A stretch of 64,000 nucleotides of DNA from Didymella arachidicola (taxonomy: Eukaryota > Ascomycota > Dothideomycetes > Pleosporales > Didymellaceae). The translations under genes and the position numbers were made by a program. Positions 1 through 9,800 of this stretch are shown here, piece after piece (position 1 is the first letter of the stretch; each line of letters begins with the position of its first letter). The notes under the pieces were generated by a model. That model was not told where the DNA came from, ran no database searches, and saw only the letters and a list, made by a program, of their open reading frames with translations. The stretch is taken from positions 1,674,001 to 1,738,000 of the forward strand of contig CM049996.1 in the NCBI GenBank assembly GCA_016630955.3, read 5' to 3'.

Positions 1-1546
1 AACGTATGGAAGCGCCCTGAAGGATATCTTCTGGGCCTTCAATGCTCGTCGGAACGAGATGTGTGATACAAGAAGTGCGATCCAGTTGAGAACGGCAAAG
101 ATCGTGACCAGACTGACGAAGTAACCGAACACGGTGACCGAAGACTTGGATGCGTTCATGTATGCCAACACGATGAAAGAAGCAGATAAGGCCACAGCGT
201 ATATTGGATTGCCGTTTGCGGTGGTTTTTGCGAAAATCTTTGGCGCTTGTTCATCTTTGGCAAGGCCGTATAGAGATCGAGATGCACAGTAGATATCTAT
301 GATGTTCCTTTAGTAAACCTGGTTCAACAGAATCATTTTGCACGCGTTCAGACTGACCTGAACTTGCTGCGCTGAGCGTGAAAACCAACAACGATGCATT
401 GATGATATCTGGTAAGACGCGAATGCCCGCGATATTGGCGGCGACAACAAAAGGAGATGCGACTATACGGCCAGCAAGTCAATTTCCATGCAGAATGGCA
501 TAATTGTGATTGTCGGGACTCACCTGCACTCGTCGACTGCTTAGTCGCTCCGAGTAGTTGTGGGCTGTTTGAAGGTACAGCCATACCGAGCACCAAGACA
601 CCAATGATGTAGAAGCACGAAATTCTCCAGAATGTTTGCTTTACGGCCCTGGGAATATTTTTCCGGGGGTTTGGTGTCTCGCCGAAGGTCATGCCAACGA
701 CCTCTGTTCCAGTGTATGCGAAACATGCCTGGCACATACAGGCCCACCAGCCTAGGAAGCGGCCAGTGGCTCCTTTCTTGAGGTACTCGTTGAAGGCCCC
801 CGGATTGTTCCAGTACTGGAAGCCAGATCGGTGGTGATTTGGTCCACCGCCAAGCGAGACAACCAGACACACGATGATCAAAGTGGTCATGACAACGACT
901 TTTACAGAGGCCAGTACGAATTCGGTCTCTCCAAACGTGCTCACATGAAAGACCTGATGAATGTGAGCAATTTTGAAGAAGCGCCTAAAGGGGATATTAC
1001 GTTGATAGCTATAGTAATCACCCCGAAGATAGTGATCCAGATGGCGACATTGAGATCCGGTCTCCAATATCTGACCACAAGACCCGCAGCTGTAAGGTTC
1101 GTCGGTGTTGCGAGACAGTATTTGAAAAAATATTTCCAGCCTGTAGCAAACCTGCGTCGGACGTCAGTAACTCTCTGCGCTGTGTGCTCTAGCTGCACAT
1201 ACCCGAGAGCAGGATCGACGATGCGAGTAGCATAGCCACCAAACCCTTTGTTCATGGGAAGGAAAGCAGCCATCTCCCCAAGGCCCGTCATGACGAAAAA
1301 TACGGTCGCACCGACAAGAAGATAGCTTATCAAGACGCTTCCGGGACCGCCTCGCACAAGAGCCGTCCCAGAACCGATGACGAGTCCCGTTCCAATCGCA
1401 CAGGCGATGGAGAACATAAAGACGTGTCGTGGCTTGAATTCTCGTCGAAGCTCATCTGCTTGTTCCGCCTGGCCCTCAGCAGTGGACTGAACATGATTGA
1501 GCTGTCCCATTTGGGATTGCTTCTCATCGTTGACATTTTTCTCCAT
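1..1546 (-). CDS. Amino-acid permease (APC/YAT family), 3' end outside the window
   Basis: Integral plasma-membrane transporter predicted to import amino acids by proton symport. Exons read by eye: 1546-1203, 1151-1001, 953-524, 462-358 and 296-1, and all junctions keep phase. The first ATG (1546) starts a hydrophilic N-terminus. The family signature follows, with the first membrane helix 'IGTGLVIGSG', then 'TAAGLVVRYW', the conserved 'FAYTGTEVVG' segment with 'ETPNPRKNIP', and 'ASRSLYGLAKDEQAP'. The reading continues to base 1, so the last helices and the C-terminus are missing. The first intron (1202-1152) is 51 bp and has no in-frame stop, so a simple reading frame runs through it. A DNA transposon ends 221 bp upstream of the ATG and probably lies in or close to the promoter. 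Substrate specificity cannot be told from the sequence. Family assignment is firm. Confidence 0.9.
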
Positions 1547-1766
1547 GGCTGTGCAATATGCAGTAGGTAAAAAAAAAATAGAACGGGAAGGTAAGTCAGG
1601 GATCAGCAAAGGATTTCGCCTGTCCGCAGAGCTGAGGAAGTGACTTTAACATGGTAGATCCCGTGCTCCGAAGCCCTCCAAACTCTATCATAGTGGGATT
1701 CGGGGCCAGACACCGACTGTGTGCCTGGGATGGACTTGATATCTACCCGACCGAAATTGGCCTATA

Positions 1767-1835
1767 ACGTGTTTCCCCACCGAGCCGCCCACCCCCACCG
1801 AGTCGCCCGCCCTCACCAAAATCGCGACTATTACA
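1767..1835 (+). repeat. Left 69-bp terminal inverted repeat of the Fot1-like element
   Basis: Matches the reverse complement of 3546-3614 base for base as read. It contains two 18-bp tandem units starting CACCGAG at 1778 and 1796, differing at a few positions. Such sub-repeats are plausible transposase binding sites (inference). Confidence 0.93.
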
Positions 1836-1886
1836 CGATTATTACGCTCGACCACAACGCTGCATAAATACAGTATCAATCTCAAA

Positions 1887-3533
1887 TTAATCCTTAGAAG
1901 CGTCGCTATCGACTGAATCTACTATTTCTGCAGTGCAGGTGCGCGCGTTGTGGCCAGTCTTGCCACAACGCCCGCAGTGCCTCTCTTTGCGCACCCTCTT
2001 CGCTGGCGGTTCTGCTGCCTCCTGGCCGCCACCGTCCTTCTCAGCTATCAAATCCTGTACGTCACCCACTGTAAGACTCTCCTCTGTCCGAATATACTTT
2101 CTCTTGCGACTGCGCTGCTCTGTTAAGGCGTCAATTGACTTCCGAAGCCCTGCCAGTTCCCTAGCTTGTAATAGTGAATTGTGGCCTATTACAGCCATGC
2201 CTTTTGTGAGCGAGTCAACTGCTTGCAGAAGAGGAGAGATAGGAGACTCTCTGTGCCTTTGTATGCGCTCACGAACTAGCGTAGACTGCGCCTCCATCTC
2301 TTTTATTGTGGCTGGCGTTTTGGACTCCCAAGGGGTGTCCTCTGGTAGTGGAGGTGTTGGTGTACGAAGCACCACATCAAGCTTTGATAACACCCGCTCT
2401 GGGTCGTGAGGTACTAAACCAGCGCCTCTAAAGCTTGCTAGGATATTTTCCTTTGTAATTGCCTTGTTAAAAGCAATGTGAAAGGCTGGTAGAAAGGTCT
2501 CTTTCTTAACTTGAGTGACAGAGTACCTTGCCCAGCTGTCGATCTCAGCGTAGTACGCCCGCTTCAAGGGGGCAAAACAGCCCACGTCAAGCGGCTGTAA
2601 TAGGTGCGACGAGTGTGGGGGCATACACAGGGTGATAATCTTGTGTTCTGCGCAATATTGGTGAAATGCAGCAGAGCTGTGGCTCTCATGGCCGTCCACA
2701 ATTAGTAGACGGTACACACCCACAGTACGCTCCTTTGTATGCGCGTCAAAGTGCTTCAGCCACTTTAGACCAAGCTCATTTGTTGTCCAGCCGTTAGAGC
2801 TAGTCTCAATTACCCAGTCGCGAGGCAGGCCTGGGTACCAGCTTGATATAAGGACCTTACCACCAAAGATAATGAAGGGTGGGATAGCCCAGCCAGCAGC
2901 GCAGATGCCCTGGATGATTGTGACCCAGTCACGGTTGCCTGGCTGTATCTTCTTTGGATTGGTTCGCTTCTCAGAGCCTGTAAAGACCATCTGAGCGTTA
3001 ATTATGCCCATCATGAACCCAGACTCATCAAAGTTATGTGTGTCTTCAGCAAGGATGCCGTACTTCTCCTTTGTTGTCCTTACTAGCTCGAACCAGGGCG
3101 TTATAACGCGTGGGTCTTCGTTTAGGGCTCGCTGACGATCGTATGGACGGCTGCGTCGAAGCTTGACTTCCTTGGTACGCGTTCTGAACCTGTCTACCCA
3201 GTGCTTGCCAACAGGTCCTTCACCGCGCGCAGCAAGGAGATCATTCGCCATTTCTTCCACCATAGCCCTTGTAGCGCCTATTCCTCGTGCGTCTAGGTCA
3301 AGTATACGCGCGACTATTACATCCTCCTCTAGCTTTTTTAGCTTCTTCGAGTTAGGCTCAGTATCGCGTCGTGAAGGCTTTCCAGCGCGTCGGTCTCTTA
3401 GCGTTGTTCGGGGGACAGCAAAGGCCCTAGACGCGTGCCTAGTACTGTCGGGTTCAGCGGCTTTTGTAGCCTGGATAGCAAGGTATAGTGTACCTTCGTT
3501 ATAGGTCGATTGCGCGTCGCGTTGTGGCGGCAT
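1887..3533 (-). CDS. Fot1/pogo-family DDE transposase with C-terminal CCHC zinc knuckle
   Basis: Catalyses cut-and-paste movement of the surrounding element. The start chosen is the ATG at 3533 (protein begins MPPQRDAQ), inside the right inverted repeat; the frame is open further upstream without a better start. 548 residues. Order: psq-type helix-turn-helix (about 10-55), CENP-B/Tc5-type DNA-binding domain (about 60-130), DDE_1 catalytic core (about 150-330), coiled C-terminal part, and a zinc knuckle with pattern C-x2-C-x4-H-x4-C near the end ('CGRCGKTGHNARTC'). Catalytic acids are visible in 'NFDESGF' (D169), 'LIVDGHESH' (D280) and 'QPLDVGCF' (D316), giving 35 residues between the second and third Asp, as in Fot1-like enzymes. 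No stops or frameshifts; it looks competent for activity. Confidence 0.95.
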   Translation of the reverse strand: MPPQRDAQSTYNEGTLYLAIQATKAAEPDSTRHASRAFAVPRTTLRDRRAGKPSRRDTEPNSKKLKKLEEDVIVARILDLDARGIGATRAMVEEMANDLLAARGEGPVGKHWVDRFRTRTKEVKLRRSRPYDRQRALNEDPRVITPWFELVRTTKEKYGILAEDTHNFDESGFMMGIINAQMVFTGSEKRTNPKKIQPGNRDWVTIIQGICAAGWAIPPFIIFGGKVLISSWYPGLPRDWVIETSSNGWTTNELGLKWLKHFDAHTKERTVGVYRLLIVDGHESHSSAAFHQYCAEHKIITLCMPPHSSHLLQPLDVGCFAPLKRAYYAEIDSWARYSVTQVKKETFLPAFHIAFNKAITKENILASFRGAGLVPHDPERVLSKLDVVLRTPTPPLPEDTPWESKTPATIKEMEAQSTLVRERIQRHRESPISPLLQAVDSLTKGMAVIGHNSLLQARELAGLRKSIDALTEQRSRKRKYIRTEESLTVGDVQDLIAEKDGGGQEAAEPPAKRVRKERHCGRCGKTGHNARTCTAEIVDSVDSDASKD

Positions 3534-3545
3534 AGTAATAGTTGT

Positions 3546-3614
3546 TGTAATAGTCGCGATTTTGGTGAGGGCGGGCGACTCGGTGGGGGTGGGCGGCTCG
3601 GTGGGGAAACACGT
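3546..3614 (-). repeat. Right 69-bp terminal inverted repeat of the Fot1-like element
   Basis: Inverted copy of 1767-1835, followed directly by the TA target duplication at 3615-3616. It lies upstream of the transposase start codon (3533), so it probably also holds transposase promoter elements. Confidence 0.93.
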
Positions 3615-3616
3615 TA

Positions 3617-4428
3617 TGTGAACTAACGTAGACGTTGTTTGATCGTTTCTCCGCACGCGCTCGCGCCACAGTGGGTCTCTGGGGAAGAAAACCCGGGCTC
3701 AATCATAGCGTTGCCGAAGTCGATGCAACCGATGCCACGCGAACCACGCTCCACCAAGGCATAGCAAGCTGTGGGCGTGATAGCATTGAAATGACGTGAG
3801 TAGCTAAAGCTGAGTGCTGATGTATGAGGGTGCTAGATAGCAGACCCGGGGGCCAGATCATAACTGGCGCAGCGTGCAAAGTCGAATCGGAAACAGCCAC
3901 AAATTGCACACCAATCACCCTTATGCTCGAAGATTTAGATAGGGGTGCGCTTATCGGATTCTTAGACGTTTCGCATCACGTGTGTGGACTGGTGTGCTGA
4001 CTCATCGCGATCACTTGGCTCCCGTGTTGCGAGCCGGTCCCGGCGCAAGATTCCGAGATAGCCGCAGGGCCTTCGGTGTTGGGGTCTGAGCGATTCGATC
4101 GTCCGTTCTTTGGGTTCCACAGTTCCCCGATGTGCGGCTTGTTTTCCACATGATTAGGATGTTATCTCCATGCGACTGTTGTTGACATGCCGGCCGCAGT
4201 ATTCCAGAGCCGTGACTTTGGAACAGGAAGGTTCGGAGGTGAAGCCCGGCGGAGGGTGGAGACTGAGAATATGCACGCTGGACTCTCTGATTTCAGAATA
4301 CATATATGCGAGTAGATGGATAAAGACATTCAATGTATTCTCGCTAACTAGGCCATTCTCAAATCTCTTTCCCATCCTCGGCGTTTGCTTACGAAAATCC
4401 AGTTCACTGCCCAGTTCATTCCCGAGAT
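3617..4428. other. Intergenic stretch between transposon and aminotransferase-like gene
   Basis: No convincing gene. The missing 5' exon(s) of the downstream aminotransferase-like gene should lie here, but no frame gives the expected N-terminal family sequence. A possible donor (GTGAGC at 4429) pairs with the acceptor at 4481. The segment ending at 4428 reads, in the required phase, only faintly like the family's N-terminal region. Confidence 0.5.
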
Positions 4429-4481
4429 GTGAGCCACTTTTGATCGTATCTGCAACCCCACGGTACTAACAACGCGTCTAG

Positions 4482-5830
4482 GCAAAGACACGTCTGGGCG
4501 TAACGAACCCGAATCATGATGTATGCTTCCCCGTCATCCTATGCGGCGTGCTTTGCTCATAGATTAAAGTATCAGGTGACGACCGGCAATCCGAGGTTTC
4601 TTAGGCATGCTGCCAGATTGGTGTTTGGTTCGGAATCACCCGTTTTAGAATCAGGTCGGGTTAGTGTTTGATAACCATCCGAGTATCCTGACGTACAGTA
4701 TGCTAATGATGGTGCAAGGTTGCGTCTGGACAGACGATATCCGGGACCGGCGCACTGCACATCGCGGCCATGTTTCTGTCCCACTCAGTGCCCGGGATGC
4801 CGAGAAAAGTCTACGTTGGGACCCCTACATGGGGCAACTACAAGCCGCTGTTCGAGCTTGCGGGTTTTACGCTCGAGACATATCCCCATTACGACGCGCA
4901 GAAGGGCGGCATTGCCTGGGATGCCGTGGTGCATGCCGTGCGTGAAGCTGATGAGGGGAGTACATTCATCCTGCAAGGCTGCGGTCACAACCCCACCGGC
5001 GTAGACTTCAGCGAAGACCAGTGGAGAACGCTCGCCGATGAAATGAAGGCGCGAAAGCTCTTCCCAATCTTCGACATTGCGTATCACGGTCTCGGACACG
5101 GGCTCGAGGAGGATGCGTTTTGCGTGCGCCTCTTTGCCAAACTTGGCTTCGAGTTGATTGTAGCGCAGACATTCGCCAAGAACTTTGGTCTGTACGGCGA
5201 GAGGGTGGGCGCGATCCATGTACTCTGTCACGACGCTGGCGCTGCTGCAGCTGTGTACGATCAGGTGAGGTTCTTGATCCGATCGGAGTTTTCGTCAGCG
5301 CCGGCGTATGGAGCACGGTTGGTGGATTTGATCTTGTCGGATCCCGCGAGAGAAGCCACATGGTGAGTTGAGTGGGTATCCTGCTCGCTCGATATGATGC
5401 TAATACATTTCTAGGAGAGCAGAATTGGAAACTGTACATGAACGCTTACGGAACCTGCGAATGAGTTTATTCCATATACTCAGCGATAGATACAAGGTAA
5501 GATATTGATACAGTGAGATCTGTAATATCAGATTAGATGCTAACATGACCAGACACCAGGGGATTGGCGTGTGTTGACAAAAGGAAATGGTCTTTTCAGG
5601 TAAGTCGTAGCACTTACCCCCAGGCCTTTACTTTTTTTCCTGCGCTAATTGAACCTAGTCTTCTCCCCCTTACGACGGCACAATGCGATGCCATCCGGCA
5701 AGATTTTCACATCTACCTTGTGCCTTCAACTGCTAGGATCACAATTTCAGGTCTCAATCAGAAGAACGTGGAATATGTTGCAAAGGCTATTGATACCGTA
5801 GTAAGAACGTCTTTAGCCTCAAAAATATAA
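4482..5830 (+). CDS. Aspectate/aromatic aminotransferase-like protein (class I PLP enzyme), 5' end not found
   Basis: Member of the aspartate aminotransferase family (class I), which transfers amino groups between amino acids and 2-oxo acids with PLP. Exons: 4482-4520, 4570-4659, 4719-5362, 5415-5496, 5553-5599 and 5659-5830, all phase-consistent. Visible landmarks are 'SGTGALHIAAMFL', 'TPTWGNY', 'GCGHNPTGVD', 'DIAYHGLGHG', the PLP-lysine region 'QTFAKNFGLYGERVG' and near the C-terminus 'ARITISGLN', with the substrate-binding Arg. So the catalytic core looks complete. The first 60-80 residues usual for the family are not recognisable upstream, and the region preceding 4482 is weak and possibly frameshifted. 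It may be a 5'-decayed gene or may use an unrecognised first exon. Its stop lies 7 bp from a retroelement relic. Confidence 0.7.
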
Positions 5831-5836
5831 GGGGGC

Positions 5837-6049
5837 CTAGTTGTCGATGTATATGGCAACGTCTTTGCGTGCTCCATATCCATCTACATATTCCCCCACA
5901 ATTTGCGGTGCTAGGCTGATGCTTTGTTACTCTGCTGCATATACTGTCGACGTTGTGTCTGATCCTATGTGTACTGAGCGTGTCTGCTCTGCGAGTGGGT
6001 ATACCGCAGCGGAGCCGATTTCGCACTTGATGCCAATGCCGTCTGTGTA
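5837..6049 (-). mobile_element. Relic of a LINE-type retrotransposon (RNase H domain fragment)
   Basis: In minus-strand translation the piece starts 'YTDGIGIKCEIG', continues 'TTSTVYAAE' and ends 'GYGARKDVAIYIDN', each followed by stops or a frame change. This order matches the RNase H domain found at the end of ORF2 in Tad1/I-type LINEs, with the first catalytic Asp in YTDG and the Glu in AAE. The fragment is only about 70 codons and broken by stops, so it is dead. Family level below LINE cannot be given. Confidence 0.6.
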
Positions 6050-6077
6050 CTTCGTAGGTACCGAGGCTCTTGTCTAT

Positions 6078-6321
6078 TGCACATTCTCGGTCATGGCGGT
6101 CGCGGGCTGGCTACGCATAACCCGTACATGCAGGCCGCCGTTGGACGACCCTCGGCTTTGGCGATGGCTTGCGTGCCAACGTTGACGCCTGTCAACTTCA
6201 TCCCGTTTCCCACACCACACACGGCCAGCGCAACCGCAAAAACAGCTTTGGCAGTACGCTCGCCGAATAGGACGAAGAGGCCGCACCCGATGGTAGCGAC
6301 GACGAGGCCAAGCCAGATGGC
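6078..6321 (-). pseudogene. Fragment of an MFS transporter
   Basis: About 80 codons read as two hydrophobic helices with a glycine-rich linker ('IWLGLVVATIGCGLFVLF', 'VCGVGNGMKLTGVN'). This resembles the C-terminal half of fungal drug:H+ antiporter (DHA2-type) MFS proteins. There is no start, the frame breaks after 'GLCVAS', and a LINE relic lies directly next to it. It is interpreted as a leftover of a transporter gene lost by insertion or deletion. Confidence 0.5.
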
Positions 6322-6330
6322 TCAACGAAA

Positions 6331-6871
6331 GTGAATTACCAAGATTATTTTTACCAAGTTATGCTCAAATTTAAATAACCATATAACAGCGTGCGAGATG
6401 GCCTGGGAACAACTTCCAGCCCAGAAGAAAATTAAAGGAGCTACAAGTCTACCTTGTTTCTGGCAGCTGGGTCGAAGAGCTGCTGTGCTCGCGCCTGGAG
6501 GCGTGCACCCCTCCTTCTTCCTAGACAATTCCAAGCAATCTAACCTTGACACAGACACCAACACTCCCTCCCTCCCTCCGTTCTCCCTATTAGATGGAAG
6601 GTGTAAGGGTTGAAATCCACTTGAACGTGCATTATATTTGTATATCGTATCAAGGGTGGGGGATGGGAGGATTGACTGCGTAAAGTTCTTGTAGGGTGTG
6701 AAGATGGGAGGTTTGAAGGTATACAAGGAGGAGAGGAGGTGTGGAAGCGCTAGTGACAAAGTCAATTGTACTGCACTGCACTTCAGTGAATCGGTGGCCG
6801 CAGCTCGAGAAGACTTGTATTGGATTCTGCTGAATCCCACAGATGCTCATCTCATCTTGTTTTGTAACCGC
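6331..6871. other. Intergenic, no gene seen
   Basis: AT-rich at 6330-6400, otherwise mixed sequence with short C/T-rich runs (for example 6561-6590). It lies 3' of the chromatin remodeller gene and probably contains its terminator. No open frame with family resemblance. Confidence 0.6.
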
Positions 6872-9800
6872 TCAGTGCCTCAAAGAGCCCCTCAGCGCAT
6901 TCTCCACGTGCCTCTCGTTGAACTGCCCGTCTGCCGTACCAACCTGACCAGTCTGCGACTGCGTCTGCGTCAGCGCCTGAGGAAACGGCCTCTGCGCACC
7001 AAACCCACCAGCAGCAGCATTACCACCGTTGCTTTGCGCCGGCGGCTGATACACCCTAATCTGATCCATCTTCGCATACTGGTTCGCCAGCGCCTGCGCA
7101 CTAGACTGCATTGCAGCACCACCCGCCGGCGCCCTCCCCACCGCCACATTCGCATTTATTACACCCGCCGCCTTCTCCCTGTCCCTCTTCTTCTGCTGGA
7201 CAAGCGTCCCCTTGACCCCCCTCAGATACTTGACCGCCAAATCAACCAACTCCTTCTTCTCGGGCGAGTTCTTCAGCGCGGCAAGCATCTCGCGGACCTG
7301 CGTCTCGGAGCGGATGTGCGGACACGTGCGGCTGTAGCCGAAGTGGGCGAGGCCGCAGAGACCGCAGTGTTCGACGCCGGCGTGTTTGAGGTCGCAGGCG
7401 CCGGTGGGGTGGGGGGCGCGGCAGGCGGGGCAGATGGGGGCGTTGGGGTGGGGGGGTGAGAAGGGGTTGCGGATGGGGAGGTGGGCGCGGATGAAGGGTT
7501 TGACTGAGGGTGGGGTTAGTTTTGGGGAGGATGGGGGGGAGATGAGGGAGATGATTGTTGGTTTGTTGGAGTCTTTTGTGGGTGTCGCGGTCTTGGGCTT
7601 GGTCTTGGTGAGGCTCAAGGTGGTGACTGTTGGCTTTGATGAAATTGGCGGCTTACCGATGCTCTTCTTCTTGGGCGACTTCGCGGGAGTAGCTTGTGGA
7701 GGTGCGGCAGGCTGGCCGGGGATACGTAACTGCTCTCCGCCCTTGGGCTTCGCTGGTGACTGCTTGGCGAGGCCGTTACCCTTACCCTGCTGACCAGGAT
7801 CCATGAGCTCTTGCTGCACATGACCCTCTGGCGCATCGGGCTCGACTTCGGTGTCTTCTTGAGATTCGACCTGGAAGTCAGTATCGCTTTCGTCGTCAGT
7901 GCGCTTCTTCTTGCGCTTGGCGATCTTGACAGGCGTAGGAGGTGCGGCTTCTTTCTCGCTGTCCGCTGCCACAGCTTCTGCCTTTTCCTCTTCGGTCATG
8001 TAGTCGACGTTCTGGGGTGTGTTAGTATATGCGGATGTAAGCAAGCGTCGCACACTTACAACGCGAGCGCGCTTGCCCCTGCCCAACGCGTGTGCACGCT
8101 TGAGTGCATCAGCAGCGGCCTGCGCCTGTCGCTCCTTGAGGATCTTGTCCCAAACACCCGGATCAGGTGCCGTCTCCTCTTCCACGATGTCGAGACTATC
8201 CTGCCAAGAACCGGTGTCGTTGGCCCAGACGCGTGCAAAACTGAACTGCGCTTCGGCCGAGTCATCGCCGGCAACTGCTGCGCTCGTGTGCTCGATCTCA
8301 CTGCGGTCGAGCAACTTCTCAATCGATGCGTCGTCGTAGTGAATGTCACGGTCTGCGGCATCGTCTTTGAACAGCTCAGCAGCGCCATAACGGAGGATTC
8401 CCTCAACGTCATGCTCTTCATCGTCTTCGTTGTCAAGCGAGTCAACGACGACATGATCGAGCGCCATCTTCTTCCGGCCCATCTGAACAATCTTTTCCTC
8501 CACCGACGCTCGAGTGAGGAGCTGAAAGCAGAGCACTTTGTTCTTCTGGCCGATACGGTGAGCTCGGGCAATGGCTTGTAGATCTTGATGAGGGTTGAAG
8601 TCAGGGTCCAGAATGATGACGGTGTCGGCAGTGGCGAGGTTGATACCGACACCACCTGCACGTGTGGACAGCAAGAAAGCGAATAGCGGTGAGTCAGGCG
8701 CGTTGAACTGGTCAATACGCTTCTGCTTCTCGAGAGAACCCATAGTACCGTCGAGACGCTGGTACGCCATCTGCATGCCGTCGAGGAAGTCCTCGATGAT
8801 GTTGAGCATGTCGAGAAACTGACTGAAGATCAGCACACGGTGCCCTCTCTCCTTCAGCTTCGGCAGCAGCGTCTCGAGCAAAGTCAGCTTGGCGGAGGCC
8901 TCAACGAGGTTGCGGTGAGAGACAGCAGCGATGTCGCTGCGCTCCTCAATCTCACGACTATACACGAATGGATGACACAAACATTTGCGCAGCTGCATGA
9001 GGATGTTGCTCAGGCTGGCGCGCTCCTGCTGCTTCAGACCCTTGTCTGAGGTGAAGAGCGCCTTCAGCAGCTCGGGGCTCTTCGACAGGATTGATTTGTA
9101 GACCTGCTTCTGAAGGTGACTCATCGAGATGGGTAGAATGATTTGACCGAGAGGCGGCAGGATCTTAGACAGCACACGAGCCTTCGTGCGGCGGAGGATG
9201 AAAGGTCGGATCATTTCGTGGAGCTCCTTGATGTTCTCCGAGTTCATCTCGGCGTACTTCTCTTCCAGTTCGGCAGCGTTGATGTTTTCATCCAGGAATT
9301 GGAGCAGGTTGAACAACTCTCGCGCATTGTTCTGTAGGGGTGTACCCGTCATGAGCAGCCTGAAAGGCGCTCTGACCGCTGACAGTGCGGTGTATAGCTG
9401 ACTCTTGTCGTTCTTCAGGCGCTGACCTTCGTCTGTGATCAGACCAGCCCAGTTGACGCCTCGAAGGAACTTCCTACTGCTGTCGTCCGTGGCAGCTTCG
9501 TAAGAGGTGATGACGACATGGGCCCGAAGGTCCTTGACCCCCTTGGGATACAACTCGTACTTGTATGCCATCTCGCGAGCCTGCCCAGATCCGAAGTAAG
9601 CAACAACGCGCAGCGAAGGGGCCCACTGTTTGATCTCGCGCCGCCAGTTGGCGCAGGTAGAGTTGGGCACGATGATGATGAAGGGCCAGCACTTGTGTTC
9701 CTGGACCAGAGTCGCCATGAAACCAATAACCTGGATAGTCTTGCCGAGACCCATCTCGTCAGCGAGAATACCGTTCTTCTGCTCTTTCCACTGGTAGTAC

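Larger units (their letters stand above)
1767..3614 (-). mobile_element. Complete Fot1/pogo-type (Tc1-mariner) DNA transposon, 1848 bp
   Basis: The element is bounded by perfect terminal inverted repeats of 69 bp and flanked on both sides by TA (1765-1766 and 3615-3616), the target duplication expected for Tc1-mariner/pogo elements. It carries one uninterrupted transposase gene on the minus strand. Length, repeat ends starting ACGTGTTTCCCC and the DDD-type transposase fit fungal Fot1-like elements. Identical repeats and an open frame suggest recent arrival and no visible repeat-induced point mutation. It sits between the permease promoter and an aminotransferase-like gene. Confidence 0.95.
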
